A stretch of DNA of 31,292 nt from Amoeboaphelidium occidentale (Eukaryota > Aphelidiomycota > Aphelidea): assembly GCA_023515795.1 (NCBI GenBank), contig JALGPX010000027.1, positions 68,779 to 100,070 of the forward strand, in the 5' to 3' direction. This document shows, piece after piece, positions 13,649-23,029 of the stretch; position 1 is the stretch's first letter, and the number at the start of each line of letters is the position of its first letter. The notes under the pieces were generated by a model. The model saw nothing but the letters and a program-made list of their open reading frames with translations, was not told the origin of the DNA and did no database searches. The translations under genes were made by a program, and so were the position numbers.

Positions 13649-14287
13649 ATGCTGAGATTATTTAGAAGATTCATACACGATCCAATAACTCCACCACAAC
13701 AAGGTATTTCCGCAGTACTTTAAGAGTGCTTATTTGTAGTATGGAAGCCTGATATGGCACAAAAGGAAATCGCTTTGTTGAATAAGCTTAGATTGACGCG
13801 TCATAAATCTCCCGTGCCATCAGATGAGAAGCTGCCAATAGAAGACATACCAAAAGAAACAAAGACAGTCCTTCGAAGTATGTGGGAATCTAAAGGGCCT
13901 TTTTACGCTTTACTTCATTTGAATACTCGGCCATATTACGTGACAAAGAACGATATATTAATTATGAAGAGGCTGCCAGGAGTCGAAGTTGGTGATGTTA
14001 TATCATTGAAGAATGTAAGAGAATTTGGTAATGCTTCTAGTTATGTGAGGGCCTCAGAAATCAACAGTTCTAAAAAGGATTTGGCTGGTTATGATTATGT
14101 TGATGAACGATTCTTTGATATAAAAGCTGTTGTATTAGAACAGTGCAAAAGTGCAAAGTACACGAAAGTTTTGAAGAGGCCTGGCAAAGGTGGAGGTGAT
14201 CGTAAGTTCAGAAAGAGAAGCTATCGCGATAATTTGAGTGTGGTCAGAGTGACTAAATGCGAGTTGAATGAAGAACTGTTCAAATAA
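13649..14287 (+). CDS. MRPL21: Mitochondrial large-subunit ribosomal protein bL21m
   Basis: 200-residue protein of the mitochondrial 50S-like subunit. Exon 1 (13649-13703) encodes a short arginine-rich presequence (MLRLFRRFIHDP). A 36-nt intron (13704-13739, GTATTT...TTGTAG) joins it in frame to exon 2 (13740-14287), giving 603 coding bases. The internal ATG at 13754 is therefore probably not the start. The bL21 fold is seen in FYALLHLNTRPYYVTKNDIL (compare bacterial YAVI..GGKQYRV..GD), then the barrel segment PGVEVGDVISLKNV, then the basic loop KRPGKGGGDRKFRKRSYRDN and the terminal VVRVTKCEL. The stop codon lies within an AATAAA hexamer (14283-14288), so the poly(A) signal and coding end overlap. 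Its stop is 17 bp from that of the convergent mannosidase gene. Confidence 0.85.
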
Positions 14288-14304
14288 AAGCTAAAAATTT
14301 CGTT

Positions 14305-17001
14305 TTATTGTTGTTGGAATACAATTGGCTTACTTGTTGTACCGAATTTGGCAGTAAATGCTCTAACAGGGTGATAAGCGATCATGGAATCATCTTGCTT
14401 CAACTGTTCGCTCAAGACAACCTGGCCCGATAAATCTGTTTCTACAAACGCCAACATCAAGTCTTTATACTGCTCTCCTAGAAACTTCAAAGACTTTGCA
14501 AGGAAATAATCTTTTGTCTCGTTGCGTCTTGAACCAAGTTGGTGCTGAAATCTAAACAAGTAGTTGATCTCATTGTCTTTCAGTGAAGTGATTTGAACAG
14601 ACAATATTAACCATTCCAACTCGGTGCTTTCTTTTCTTTTTTCAGAATTGCTACTTCCGTGGCTCGTTTTCAATACTTCGAATGGAAACCTGTTCAAAAC
14701 TCTCGATTTGGCGCTTTTCGCCTTGGAGTCATCGTTCTTGGTAAAACTCAACACCACTCTTGAATTAACCACAGATTGATCATCCAAAGGCTCATCAACG
14801 CCTCTTCCGTCATCGTTAGATGTCCTGCGGTGAAGCATTAGTTCAACTTCGCCATTATGCTGGGAAGCTACTCCTAGGCATCGATCAGTTAGAAGCAACA
14901 AGTCCATAGTTTCGCAAAACAAACTAGCAGAATCTGTTACAGGATAGAAATTAGCTGCGGGATTTTGGCTTCTTGATTCCCTTCCCATTCCAAACATTCC
15001 GTTACTTAAAGTGTTCAGTTTACAATGTCCTGCACCCTTTACGAAAACTTTCATTACAACTTCTTGATCCTTCAATAAAGGACCAATACCGCTCAATACT
15101 TCAATTGAATCGCTCAATAGACCCTGTTTGTGCAAACGGAATACCTGTGAAAATCCATCACAGGAAATCTTGATGTCCTCAAACAGATCAGTCTTCATAA
15201 CCTCAAACTTCAAATCATCCAAATCTTTGAATAATATCTCCGGATTCTTATCATTAGTTCTGAAAATATATGCGCCACTTTGTTGGCCTTCACCTTGATA
15301 GCTTTTGTATGCAAACAAGAAAGCGTCCATCTCGAAGCTCTTTCCTAACTGATGAACAACCATTCTAAGCCTCCCTTCACTTGTTTCCAATTGAATTTTT
15401 AAATAATCATTTGAAACAGTAATTGGTGGAGCTATATCGGCCTTCTCATACTTCACGTGCTTAGACTGGTACTCGTCGCTCTCGATAAAATAGAAAGCTT
15501 TTGATAAACCAGCAACACCAGCATAGAACATCAAGTCATAATTTTGGCGATAAATACCGCTAAAACCTGAAGCAGGGACTATGATGCTGGAAATCAAGTT
15601 TCTGTTTTGATCGTAGACAGCATAATCAGCCTTGTCAACTGGAATCTTCACGAGCTCAATTGCATCGAAATCGACCGTATTGTAAACGTAAACTCCATTC
15701 AAGTTTCCATTCTTAGAGTTCATACTTTCCAGCAACTTCAATAATTTCTCCTGTCCCTTTTCTAAATGAAGTTTGTACTGTTGGCTAACATACTCTTTGG
15801 ATGTTCCTGTGATTCCATCATGATGCTGTATTTCAGCGTCGACTAGGGCGACTTCTCGAACTACTTGAAACGCATCATTAATCAAGTTGTTGCTGTGTCT
15901 TCCTTTTAGCGCTTCCTTGGCCAGAACCATTTCAGTAAGTCTCAAAATTTGTTCGTTCCTTCTAGCTAGCATTTTCAAATATGCTTTGGATGCATGATAA
16001 CCTGTCCAATAGGCATCATCTCCGTCAGCATAGGGAAAGAAGTCTTCATTTTCTGTTTTTGAAAATGAAATCTTACGTTTCAGTAACTCATCAAAGTAAT
16101 CAGATAACGAGCTGTACTTTAATTCCAAACCAAACTTATCAGAGTTTTCATTCACATGATTTATGATTCTGTCCCAATTGCTAAACTGTACCGTAGCATT
16201 TTGCCAACGAAAGTCATCACCAAGCAGTTGTAGAAAGATTGAATGATCTGGATATCTCAAAGCACGATCATGCCATTGTTTAACTAAGCCAGTGCAAAAC
16301 TTGTGCAACGATTCTTCGTTTCCTAATGGAGGGTTGCTCTCAAAATCAGCATAAGGTGGAAAGCTGTAATGTTCGTCTAACAAATGTGCCAAAATTTCTG
16401 AATCACCAGCTTTCCATTGAAACTCCATTTGATGTTTAGCTTCACGGCGTGATCTCTCGTCCTTATGAATACGATTAAGCACAACAGCATCGTAATCCAA
16501 CTTCTTGAAAATGTATGGTGTTGACAAACTGTGTCCGAAAGGATCAATTTGCCATCCGAAACGAGGTCTCACTTGAAACGTTTCTTTCAGGTAACTTAAA
16601 CCTGCACTCAACTGGTTCATAATAGCCAATTCAGTAGTACAAGCCTCATCATTTACTACCCAACCACCATTAACAAATTCGAACTGTTTCGCGTCCAAAA
16701 GTTTTCTGAAGGTGTCCTTCAATTCTGGTGTCAACGCATCGTACCAGCGACGGAAGAAAGCCATCTCCACAATTACGAACTTTCTACTTTTGTCCTTAGC
16801 CATTTCTTCCATCACCGAATCATAAATTTCTTTAACTTGGCCGAAATAGTACTCGTCTATTGTTCGGACCCAACCAGGATCTTGATGGGAATGAGGCACT
16901 AAATGTACTTGAAGTTTCCTTAGCCTCGCGGTAGGTTCAGACAAATGCAATGGACTCCCTAAAACGCCTAATGCTCCAAATACGATAAGCAGCAACAGCA
17001 T
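14305..17001 (-). CDS. MAN2B1: GH38 alpha-mannosidase, lysosomal (MAN2B1-like) type
   Basis: 898-residue intronless glycoside hydrolase family 38 enzyme that removes alpha-linked mannose from N-glycans by a zinc-dependent retaining mechanism. The frame is open upstream to 17043 only through TTG. The ATG at 16999-17001 gives a clean signal peptide (MLLLLIVFGALGVLG). Zinc-site residues are visible: PHSHQDPGW (H39, D41), the nucleophile in FGWQIDPFGHS (D153), and a later HHDGITGT (around residue 395). The segments KFVIVEMAFFRRWYD, VNGGWVVNDEA and RPRFGWQIDPFGHS resemble lysosomal-type enzymes more than Golgi mannosidase II, and there is no internal signal anchor. The C-terminal half carries the beta-rich GH38 C domain. 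The assignment to GH38 is firm, while the lysosomal subclass is inferred. Confidence 0.9.
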   Translation of the reverse strand: MLLLLIVFGALGVLGSPLHLSEPTARLRKLQVHLVPHSHQDPGWVRTIDEYYFGQVKEIYDSVMEEMAKDKSRKFVIVEMAFFRRWYDALTPELKDTFRKLLDAKQFEFVNGGWVVNDEACTTELAIMNQLSAGLSYLKETFQVRPRFGWQIDPFGHSLSTPYIFKKLDYDAVVLNRIHKDERSRREAKHQMEFQWKAGDSEILAHLLDEHYSFPPYADFESNPPLGNEESLHKFCTGLVKQWHDRALRYPDHSIFLQLLGDDFRWQNATVQFSNWDRIINHVNENSDKFGLELKYSSLSDYFDELLKRKISFSKTENEDFFPYADGDDAYWTGYHASKAYLKMLARRNEQILRLTEMVLAKEALKGRHSNNLINDAFQVVREVALVDAEIQHHDGITGTSKEYVSQQYKLHLEKGQEKLLKLLESMNSKNGNLNGVYVYNTVDFDAIELVKIPVDKADYAVYDQNRNLISSIIVPASGFSGIYRQNYDLMFYAGVAGLSKAFYFIESDEYQSKHVKYEKADIAPPITVSNDYLKIQLETSEGRLRMVVHQLGKSFEMDAFLFAYKSYQGEGQQSGAYIFRTNDKNPEILFKDLDDLKFEVMKTDLFEDIKISCDGFSQVFRLHKQGLLSDSIEVLSGIGPLLKDQEVVMKVFVKGAGHCKLNTLSNGMFGMGRESRSQNPAANFYPVTDSASLFCETMDLLLLTDRCLGVASQHNGEVELMLHRRTSNDDGRGVDEPLDDQSVVNSRVVLSFTKNDDSKAKSAKSRVLNRFPFEVLKTSHGSSNSEKRKESTELEWLILSVQITSLKDNEINYLFRFQHQLGSRRNETKDYFLAKSLKFLGEQYKDLMLAFVETDLSGQVVLSEQLKQDDSMIAYHPVRAFTAKFGTTSKPIVFQQQ

Positions 17002-17090
17002 TTTCCAGAAACTGCGACATGAGAATTTGCAACAAGCCACCAATTAAACGGTTTCAAAAAATCTATTCCGAAATTTCGAGTTTGAAAAGA

Positions 17091-18526
17091 CTAAGAGCCC
17101 CAGCGCTTCTCTCTTAGGCCCCAACCTACGCGCCTGATGTAATAAATCGCGACGCTGGAGGCAGCATGAAGAGCGATCATAGAAATGCCAACATAAAGAA
17201 TAAGTTGCATATTGCCATACACTTCGGAAAGTTGCGGAAAGTTTACAGAATTGTACATCAATGATGCAGTTCCGTTAATCGCCCCGGTATCATTCAGCAG
17301 CGTAGTGTTATTCAGCAGCGTAGTGTTATTCAGCCACGTAGTATTATTCGGCAACATAGTATTATTCAGCAACATAGTATCATTCAGCGTCACATTGTAG
17401 TAAGGATCATATGAATCAATTATAATTTCTGTAGAATTTGTAAAGTTTCCGGAAATCATATACGACGCGTCTGTTAGTTGTCTTGTAATCCATGAACCAG
17501 AACAATATGTTATGATGATACCTATAATTCTTAAAGGCTTTACAGAATAGAATACCTTCTGTGATGAAAATAACCTCCATAACTGGATCAGCAACGTAAG
17601 ATCTAACCATCGTTGTGAAAAGAGTAGTTACGAAGTTGTAAGCCGTATCTGCTTTGTTTTGTACTTCTTTCCGACCAGCGTAAATACGATACGTAGCTAG
17701 AGCAACTCTGATTCCAAGCATGAATCCAACGATATTAATTAATGGCCATCCGAAAAGGATGCCACCAGTCGGTTCGCTTCCCAGCAAACGCCTGTATTGG
17801 TATGCAGCAGACAATGCAGCACCAACTGCAATCGTTAAAGCTCTTCCAAGCACGTTTCCCAAAGTATGGGTGCCAGCAAGAATCATAGCTAAATAAGAAA
17901 CTTCCTCGTTTCCGTTAAAATTGGTTCCTGGTCTGGCAAAAAGAGATCTGTGCCATTGCTGCTCTGTCAAAGTCTTGATAGCCATAAGCAGCGAGAAGAT
18001 AATGGTTGCAATTTGAATCGAAACTGCTCCAAAATTTTGAGCGTTTGGGCCTCTAGAACCATCTGCATCAACGTATCCATGTAACAAGATGTAAAGCTGA
18101 AGATAGAGTTGCGGTACAGATTCAAACACCACTTCGATAACAGAGTTGACTTGGAACATGGTGAATGTTTGCCTGATGTTACTGATGGATTCTCTTATGA
18201 TAATACCATAAAACAGAAGTAACCAATGAGCCTGAACCAATGATGCAACAGCTAAGATGTACCTGATATTGACCGGAGTCTTCAATATCTGATATGACAG
18301 TGCCTAAAAGATCAGTGAAACATCCATCAGGTATTAAACAGCTTACCAACGAAGATAGTATGACGATAATCGCAGAAAGAGTGAACCATACCCATGAGTT
18401 TGATTTAACGGAGTCTTGATAGTAGATGGATAGGAGGATTATATCTGACCACACATCGACAATGGATAGAACACCTGTGGACACAGACTGCATTCCCAGA
18501 ATTGTTCTTTCACTGAGACCGAACAT
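17091..18526 (-). CDS. XK-related multipass membrane protein, copy A
   Basis: 452-residue member of the XK/XKR family; some animal members are phospholipid scramblases. Exons: 18347-18526 (180 nt), 17556-18303 (748 nt) and 17091-17521, with introns of 43 nt (18304-18346) and 34 nt (17522-17555). The total is divisible by three. Family marks: VLSIVDVWSDIILLSIYYQD in the first membrane region and VVFESVPQLYLQLYILLHGY. Several hydrophobic helices follow, and the last is near the C-terminus (ISMIALHAASSVAIYYI). Without the 34-nt intron the frame breaks, so a casual reading would call this a pseudogene. The splice site is in the same place as in copy B, and exons 1 and 2 have identical lengths in the two genes. 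Before the last helix is an expanded, probably lumenal or extracellular loop with many N-glycosylation sequons encoded by 18-bp repeats. The start chosen is the ATG at 18524-18526. Confidence 0.83.
17292..17397. repeat. 18-bp coding tandem repeat (five full units plus a partial)
   Basis: Units begin at 17292, 17310, 17328, 17346 and 17364, with a partial unit at 17382-17397. The plus-strand consensus is ATTCAGCAGCGTAGTGTT, with two to six changes in later units. On the coding strand each unit gives six residues of the type N-T-T-L-L-N, creating overlapping NNT/NTT glycosylation sequons. The paralogue at 18801-20118 lacks the array. Confidence 0.9.
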
Positions 18527-18778
18527 AGTATTAGTTTCTGACAAAGTTAAAACTAAAATTGGCCTACCGGTGAACGTTGGTCATCCGTTGCTATGCAGGC
18601 AGTCTGCAACAAGACCATGCAGCCTCAAGATTAAATGATAGAATCATCAAGTGATACTGATATTAGATTGAAAAACGTTGCATTATTACTTAATATTGCT
18701 ATCTTAAGCGCAAAAGATTCGGCCAGGAGCATGTATGGAGTGTGCAGTTTGCCCTACTGATAAGAATTCTATTAGATC

Positions 18779-18792
18779 AATGTGATCACATT
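18779..18792. other. 14-bp perfect palindrome between the XK paralogues
   Basis: AATGTGATCACATT is its own reverse complement. It sits just beyond the stop codon of copy B and about 250 bp upstream of copy A. It could be a dimeric factor site, but a palindrome of this length is expected about twice by chance in 31 kb. Confidence 0.3.
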
Positions 18793-18800
18793 AAAAAAAC

Positions 18801-20118
18801 CTATTCTTGCATGATAAGACCCCATCCATAACGCTTGATCAATCGTAATGCGATGCTAGAGGCAGCATGAAGGGCTATCATGAGAACACCGAAGGATAAA
18901 AAGGCCTGCATGTTTGCGTAAACTTCTGGAAGTTTAGGGAAATTTACAGAGTTGTACGGCAAAGCATGAGTACCATTGATTACAGCAGAAACATTTACAG
19001 CGTAAGTATTGCTATTTGTCATCATAGTCGAATTCGTGGAATTATTGAAGACGCTGTATGAAGGGTCCGTTAATTGCTTCGTTATCCAAACATTGGAACA
19101 ATAGCTGATGATAGCGCCTAAAATATTAATAGCTTTAAAACTAAGAATACCTTCTGTGATAACTAAGATTTCCAGCACAGGATCTTGAAAATAAGATCTA
19201 ACCATTGAAGAAATTAAAGTCGATAAGATGCTGTAAACAACATCTACAACATTTCTGGCGAGTCTACGTCCGCTAAACATTTGATAAAGAGCATAAGAAG
19301 CTCTTACACCAAACATAACAGCAACAATATTCACCAAAGGCCAACCAAACAATATACCTCCATCAGGTACGCTACCGATGAGTCTTCCATACTGGTAAGC
19401 AGCAGATAAGGCTGCTCCGATGGCAATAACAAGGGCTCTTCCCAATACACACGACAAAGTATGAAGAAAATGGAAAAAATGGGCTACCATGGTCATTTTC
19501 AAATCCTTGGAGTAAATTTGGCCTGGTCCAGCAAGAAAGTAGCCAGTATTCCGATTAGTCGCTAAGGTCTTGACAGCCATAAGCAACGAGAATATAATTG
19601 TTGCAATTTGGAACGCTTCAGCTGATAGCTCTTGAGATCCTGTCCCTTTTTTGCCATCAGCGTCTAAATACCCGTGTAACAAGATGTAAAGTTGCAAATA
19701 CAGTTGCGGCATAGATTCAAAAACAACTTCTATGGTAGAGTTACCCTGAAACCTTTCAAAGGTTTCTTTAAGATTGTTCAATGATTCCTTCTTTAATATT
19801 CCGTAAAAGAGCCAGAACCAGTGACCTTGAACCAAAGCAGCCAATGCCATTGCATATCTGTACTTAATGTTGATATTCTTGACCTGATACGCCATAGCCT
19901 ATAGGTTCATAAGAACATCATGCATCTAAAGAACTTACAAGTGAAGCAAATCCCACAATGATCGCAGACAAAGTGAACCATACCCATGAATTGGAACTTT
20001 TAGAATCTTGATAGTAAAATGACAACAAAACAAGATCAGACCAGACATCAAACATTGAAAGAACACCGGTAATAGCAGCTTGCGCTCCAATGTTTAATCT
20101 CTCCTTGGAAGGCGCCAT
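18801..20118 (-). CDS. XK-related multipass membrane protein, copy B
   Basis: Tandem paralogue of the gene at 17091-18526. Exon 1 is 19939-20118 (180 nt, starts MAPSKERLNIGAQ), followed by a 40-nt intron (19899-19938). Exon 2 is 19151-19898 (748 nt) and exon 3 is 18801-19117. Between exons 2 and 3 lies a 33-nt GT...TTTTAG segment (19118-19150) without a stop codon. It can be read through as ILSFKAINILG, but it corresponds to the frame-breaking 34-nt intron of copy A, so I treat it as an intron. Spliced length is 414 residues, 425 if retained. Family marks: VLSMFDVWSDLVLLSFYYQD and VVFESMPQLYLQLYILLHGY. The pre-terminal loop has a few scattered sequons (NNSTNST, NVS, NGT) and no repeat array. 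It diverges from the MEF2-type gene with 91 bp between start codons. Confidence 0.85.
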
Positions 20119-20209
20119 CTTCCGACTTGAGTATAGCTCTTAAAAATATCCCAAAGAGTGCAACGCACCGGATTGACTCTGTTGCTATGGTAACCATGTC
20201 TTCAGCAAA
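20119..20209. promoter_or_regulatory. 91-bp divergent promoter with an X-box-like site and a uORF
   Basis: GTTGCTATGGTAAC at 20181-20194 resembles the RFX-type X-box (GTNRCC-N-RGYAAC) with one mismatch in the left half. The left half GTTGCTATG also occurs about 60 bp upstream of the start of XK copy A (18589-18597), with ACCGG upstream in both cases. A five-codon upstream ORF (20196-20213, ATGTCTTCAGCAAAATGA) ends in a TGA that overlaps the MEF2-type start codon (ATGA). Confidence 0.45.
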
Positions 20210-21414
20210 ATGAGAAAGAGGAGCTCCACATTCAAAAGGATCACTGATGAGAAGTTGGCACAGGTAAATGATGCTTGCTTGAACCTCTCATCATGATCAT
20301 ACATTCTTGTAGGCCACTTTCCTCAAACGGTTAAAAGGAATATACAAGAAAGCATGGGAATTGAGCGTCATGTGTGACTGTGATCTGGGCTTGATCATGT
20401 ACCAGAGCGGAAAGCTTTATCAATATTCAAGCAGAGATATGGATAACTTCTTGCTGAGGTATACATCTTCATTTGAACCAGTTGAGACGAGAACCAACAA
20501 AGACGTAATTGAATATTTAGTAACCTTTATAAATCGTATATAGTTCGACGAGTACTTTAAAAAGCTGGAGGACTCTGGAAAGTTGAAAGGAGGTGTCGAC
20601 GATGATGATGATGACGACGGTGATGGCTCAGAGGACGGAGGATTTTCCCCAGAAGCAAATGATGAACCAGCCAATTTAGGGAGAAAGTATGAGCCACAAA
20701 GAGGTGTTCATTACCAGCAAGCGCAACGTACTGCTGTGTTACCTCCTGTTCCTACAACAATGGCGCAATCTGGCATCTCTCCGTTAGCAAACAACTTTCC
20801 TTCACTAAAAATTGCAACACAACCTTCCGCTGGTAATGATCAATTGTTCTCACCTGGACCTTTCACAGCAATGTTTGGAAAACCGCTAGAATCTCCAACA
20901 AATCTTGGAGCTTACGCGTTAGGCTCACCTATCGGAGTGAATTACATGTTCACTCAAACACCAACATCTTTGGAGAGGCCTTTACGCACAAACGATGATT
21001 TTCTTCTCTCTCAGAATCGTGGCTCTGTTCAGGTTTCAAATGGTGATATTTTTGGTGCTTTGAACTCTCCTACAAGAAGTTTACCAAGAAGAGGCCAAGA
21101 TCCATTTGCTAATGGCAGGAACTCTATATTTCTACCAGNNNNNNNNNNNNNNNNNNNNNGGTGATATTTTTGGTGCTTTAAACTCTCCTACAAGAAGTTT
21201 ACCAAGAAGAGGCCAAGATCCATTTGCTAATGGCAGGAACTCTATATTTCTACCAGAGCAGATTCCTAACCAGATTCCACGAAGACCTGATGCTCTGCCA
21301 AAGAAATCCAAGAGAGGCGCAAGTATCTCAAGTCAAAAGGAACTCGACGCTCCGCTAGCAACAATATCAAGTATCGATACAGTCCAGAAGAAGAAGCAAA
21401 AAGAGCGAACATGA
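20210..21414 (+). CDS. MEF2: MEF2-type MADS-box transcription factor (divergent)
   Basis: Predicted sequence-specific nuclear factor. Exon 1 is 20210-20263 ([18 protein letters not shown]). A 49-nt intron leads to exon 2 at 20313-20504, then a 39-nt intron to exon 3 from 20544. The MADS helix and strands read [20 protein letters not shown] and [20 protein letters not shown]. The MEF2 domain follows with [18 protein letters not shown], very like animal MEF2 (LLKYTEY.EPHESRTN.D). The N-terminal arm departs from the canonical GRKKI and RNRQVTFTKRK. A run of Asp follows, then a Ser/Pro/Asn-rich tail ending in a basic KKKQKERT. A 97-bp segment is repeated on both sides of 21 Ns (21042-21138 and 21160-21256). 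Joining 21138 to 21257 gives 999 coding bases (332 residues) in one frame. The first two exons are too short to be found by simple ORF calling. Confidence 0.82.
21042..21256. repeat. 97-bp duplication flanking a 21-N gap (assembly artefact)
   Basis: 21042-21138 and 21160-21256 are identical except for one base (CTTTGAAC/CTTTAAAC), separated by Ns at 21139-21159. The two copies are in different frames, and merging them restores the C-terminal frame of the MEF2-type protein. This is the same type of unmerged overlap as at 9364-11022. Confidence 0.92.
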
Positions 21415-21426
21415 AAGATAAAAGTA

Positions 21427-22802
21427 TTATTGCTTATGAATAACCTCAAAATCGTCTTCTTGCTTTAGGAAAATAGATTCCATTGCTAATAATTGTGTCC
21501 GATGCATTGACACGAGCCACACTTCTTCTTTCTTTGAGCCAGACTTCATCTTATTATCCAATTCATTTTTAACCATAGAGGCAGCATGTTCTGCTTGTTT
21601 ATGAACGGTATTCTTGTAATGAAACTTTAACCATGCACGCAATAAGACTAAAACATTTGCGACTTCTTCTGGAGTAAGAACCATCATCTTTTCTTGTAGA
21701 AAACTCATTAAATCATCCATTTTAACGTAGCCTTTCTTGTCTGGATGCTGTATGAGAATATCTGTAGCATTATTGCCTTTATCCGACCTAAAGTACGGCA
21801 TTCTGGACCTTATCGAAGCATCAAAGATCAAATTCTTAGCGCGCATCTTTCGTTGGAATATTCCTTCAAACATTTGGTCTCTCTTGTAGCCAAACCATCC
21901 TAAGGCTGAGTTTTTAGCTTCCTCCAGATAGTCTTTGTCTGCGTAAACATTGAGAAATGTCGAGGGATCCAACGATGCTTTGTGCGTATAATTCAACCAT
22001 AGCAGCACATCAGCACACGGCGGTATCCCAAATGTCCGTGTAGGGAAATACATTTTTGCCATTTCCAAAGGAATAATGTTGTTATTTGCCACTATCTGAG
22101 CGTTAAACTTTTTGATGACCTCTTGATAAAGCGTTCTTATTCCAGCATCTGAATTTACATTATTTAAGAGATTTGGGTTCTTATCTAAGCTCAGCATTTC
22201 CAAAAGATCTTTTAGACGGTCTTTATCATAACAACCAACCATTCTTGTAGGCTTTAAATCTACAAGAAGTTGTCGAGCATGATTAAAAGATTTAGGACTA
22301 AATTCCAAGAAGCCATGAAGAGCGAGTTGGGTATTCGATTTCTTGTGCAATATCTTGCCATGCTTTGCTTTGTTGTACCATTTTAGTTCGTATAAATCCA
22401 GTCTTTCTACGTGTGCTTGCAATCTCTGAGGTGCAGATCGCGCTCTCGAAGTCATATACAGGTCAAAACCTTGGAAAAGACAAAATACTAAGAATATATT
22501 AATAAGCTTGTAAAGATAAAAGAATAAGAATAGACTACACAGTCGAAATTTCACTTATCAGAGCACTGCATACTTCGTGTGGAGTTCAGACTTGATGTTC
22601 CAAGCAATGCGCTCAAGCCAGCTTCTTGTAACTCCTTTCGTAGATAGGTTGAGCTAATAGATCGCGGTCTTTGTTTCACACTTGTACTTACAGGACGTGG
22701 AACAACCTCTGTAGACCCCTTCATTAATGACCCAGTTGAATGCTCTTGTGGCAAGCTTACACCTTTGCTTCGTCGGATAATCAAGCTATCTGTTGCGTTC
22801 AT
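21427..22802 (-). CDS. Hypothetical protein, about 423 residues, family not recognised
   Basis: I do not recognise this protein. The best model has exon 1 at 22574-22802 (ATG giving MNATDSLIIRRSKGVSLPQE) and exon 2 at 21427-22469, joined by a 104-nt intron (GTATGC...TTCCAAG). An acceptor at about 22488 is also possible. The N-terminal part is Ser/Thr/Arg-rich and probably disordered. The rest is well-ordered and mostly alpha-helical: LDLYELKWYNKAKHGKIL, a conserved-looking FGIPPCADVLLWLNYTHKA, and a segment PDKKGYVKMDDLMSFLQEKM, which has an EF-hand-like or calmodulin-lobe feel but no full DxDxDG loop. There is no signal peptide or membrane helix in the spliced model. The stop codon is 12 bp from that of the convergent MEF2-type gene, so the 3' UTRs must overlap. 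Confidence 0.6.
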
Positions 22803-23029
22803 CAGAAAGTCAAGCACCTTATCTTTCAACTAGAAAAAGTGTCTAGACTAACTTCTATGTATCATTGGAGTATAGAGTCATTCAGTTGTAAGATGATTGG
22901 AGTCAACCAAAGAATGATGATCTTTTGGGTGTTAGTGATAAATGTTCCCGCATAAAACTATCCGGCTGCTATATACTTCTAGAGCACACTAATTAGTTCA
23001 AAGTCTAGCGCTTGTTCAGTGACTATGTT

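Noticed and set aside
17416-17594. Frameshift in XK copy A suggesting a pseudogene
   Set aside because: A 34-nt GT-AG intron (17522-17555) at the position of the paralogue's 33-nt segment restores the frame, and exon lengths agree.
18426-18638. 70-codon plus-strand frame over the XK copy A start
   Set aside because: Antisense shadow of XK exon 1, with no independent support.
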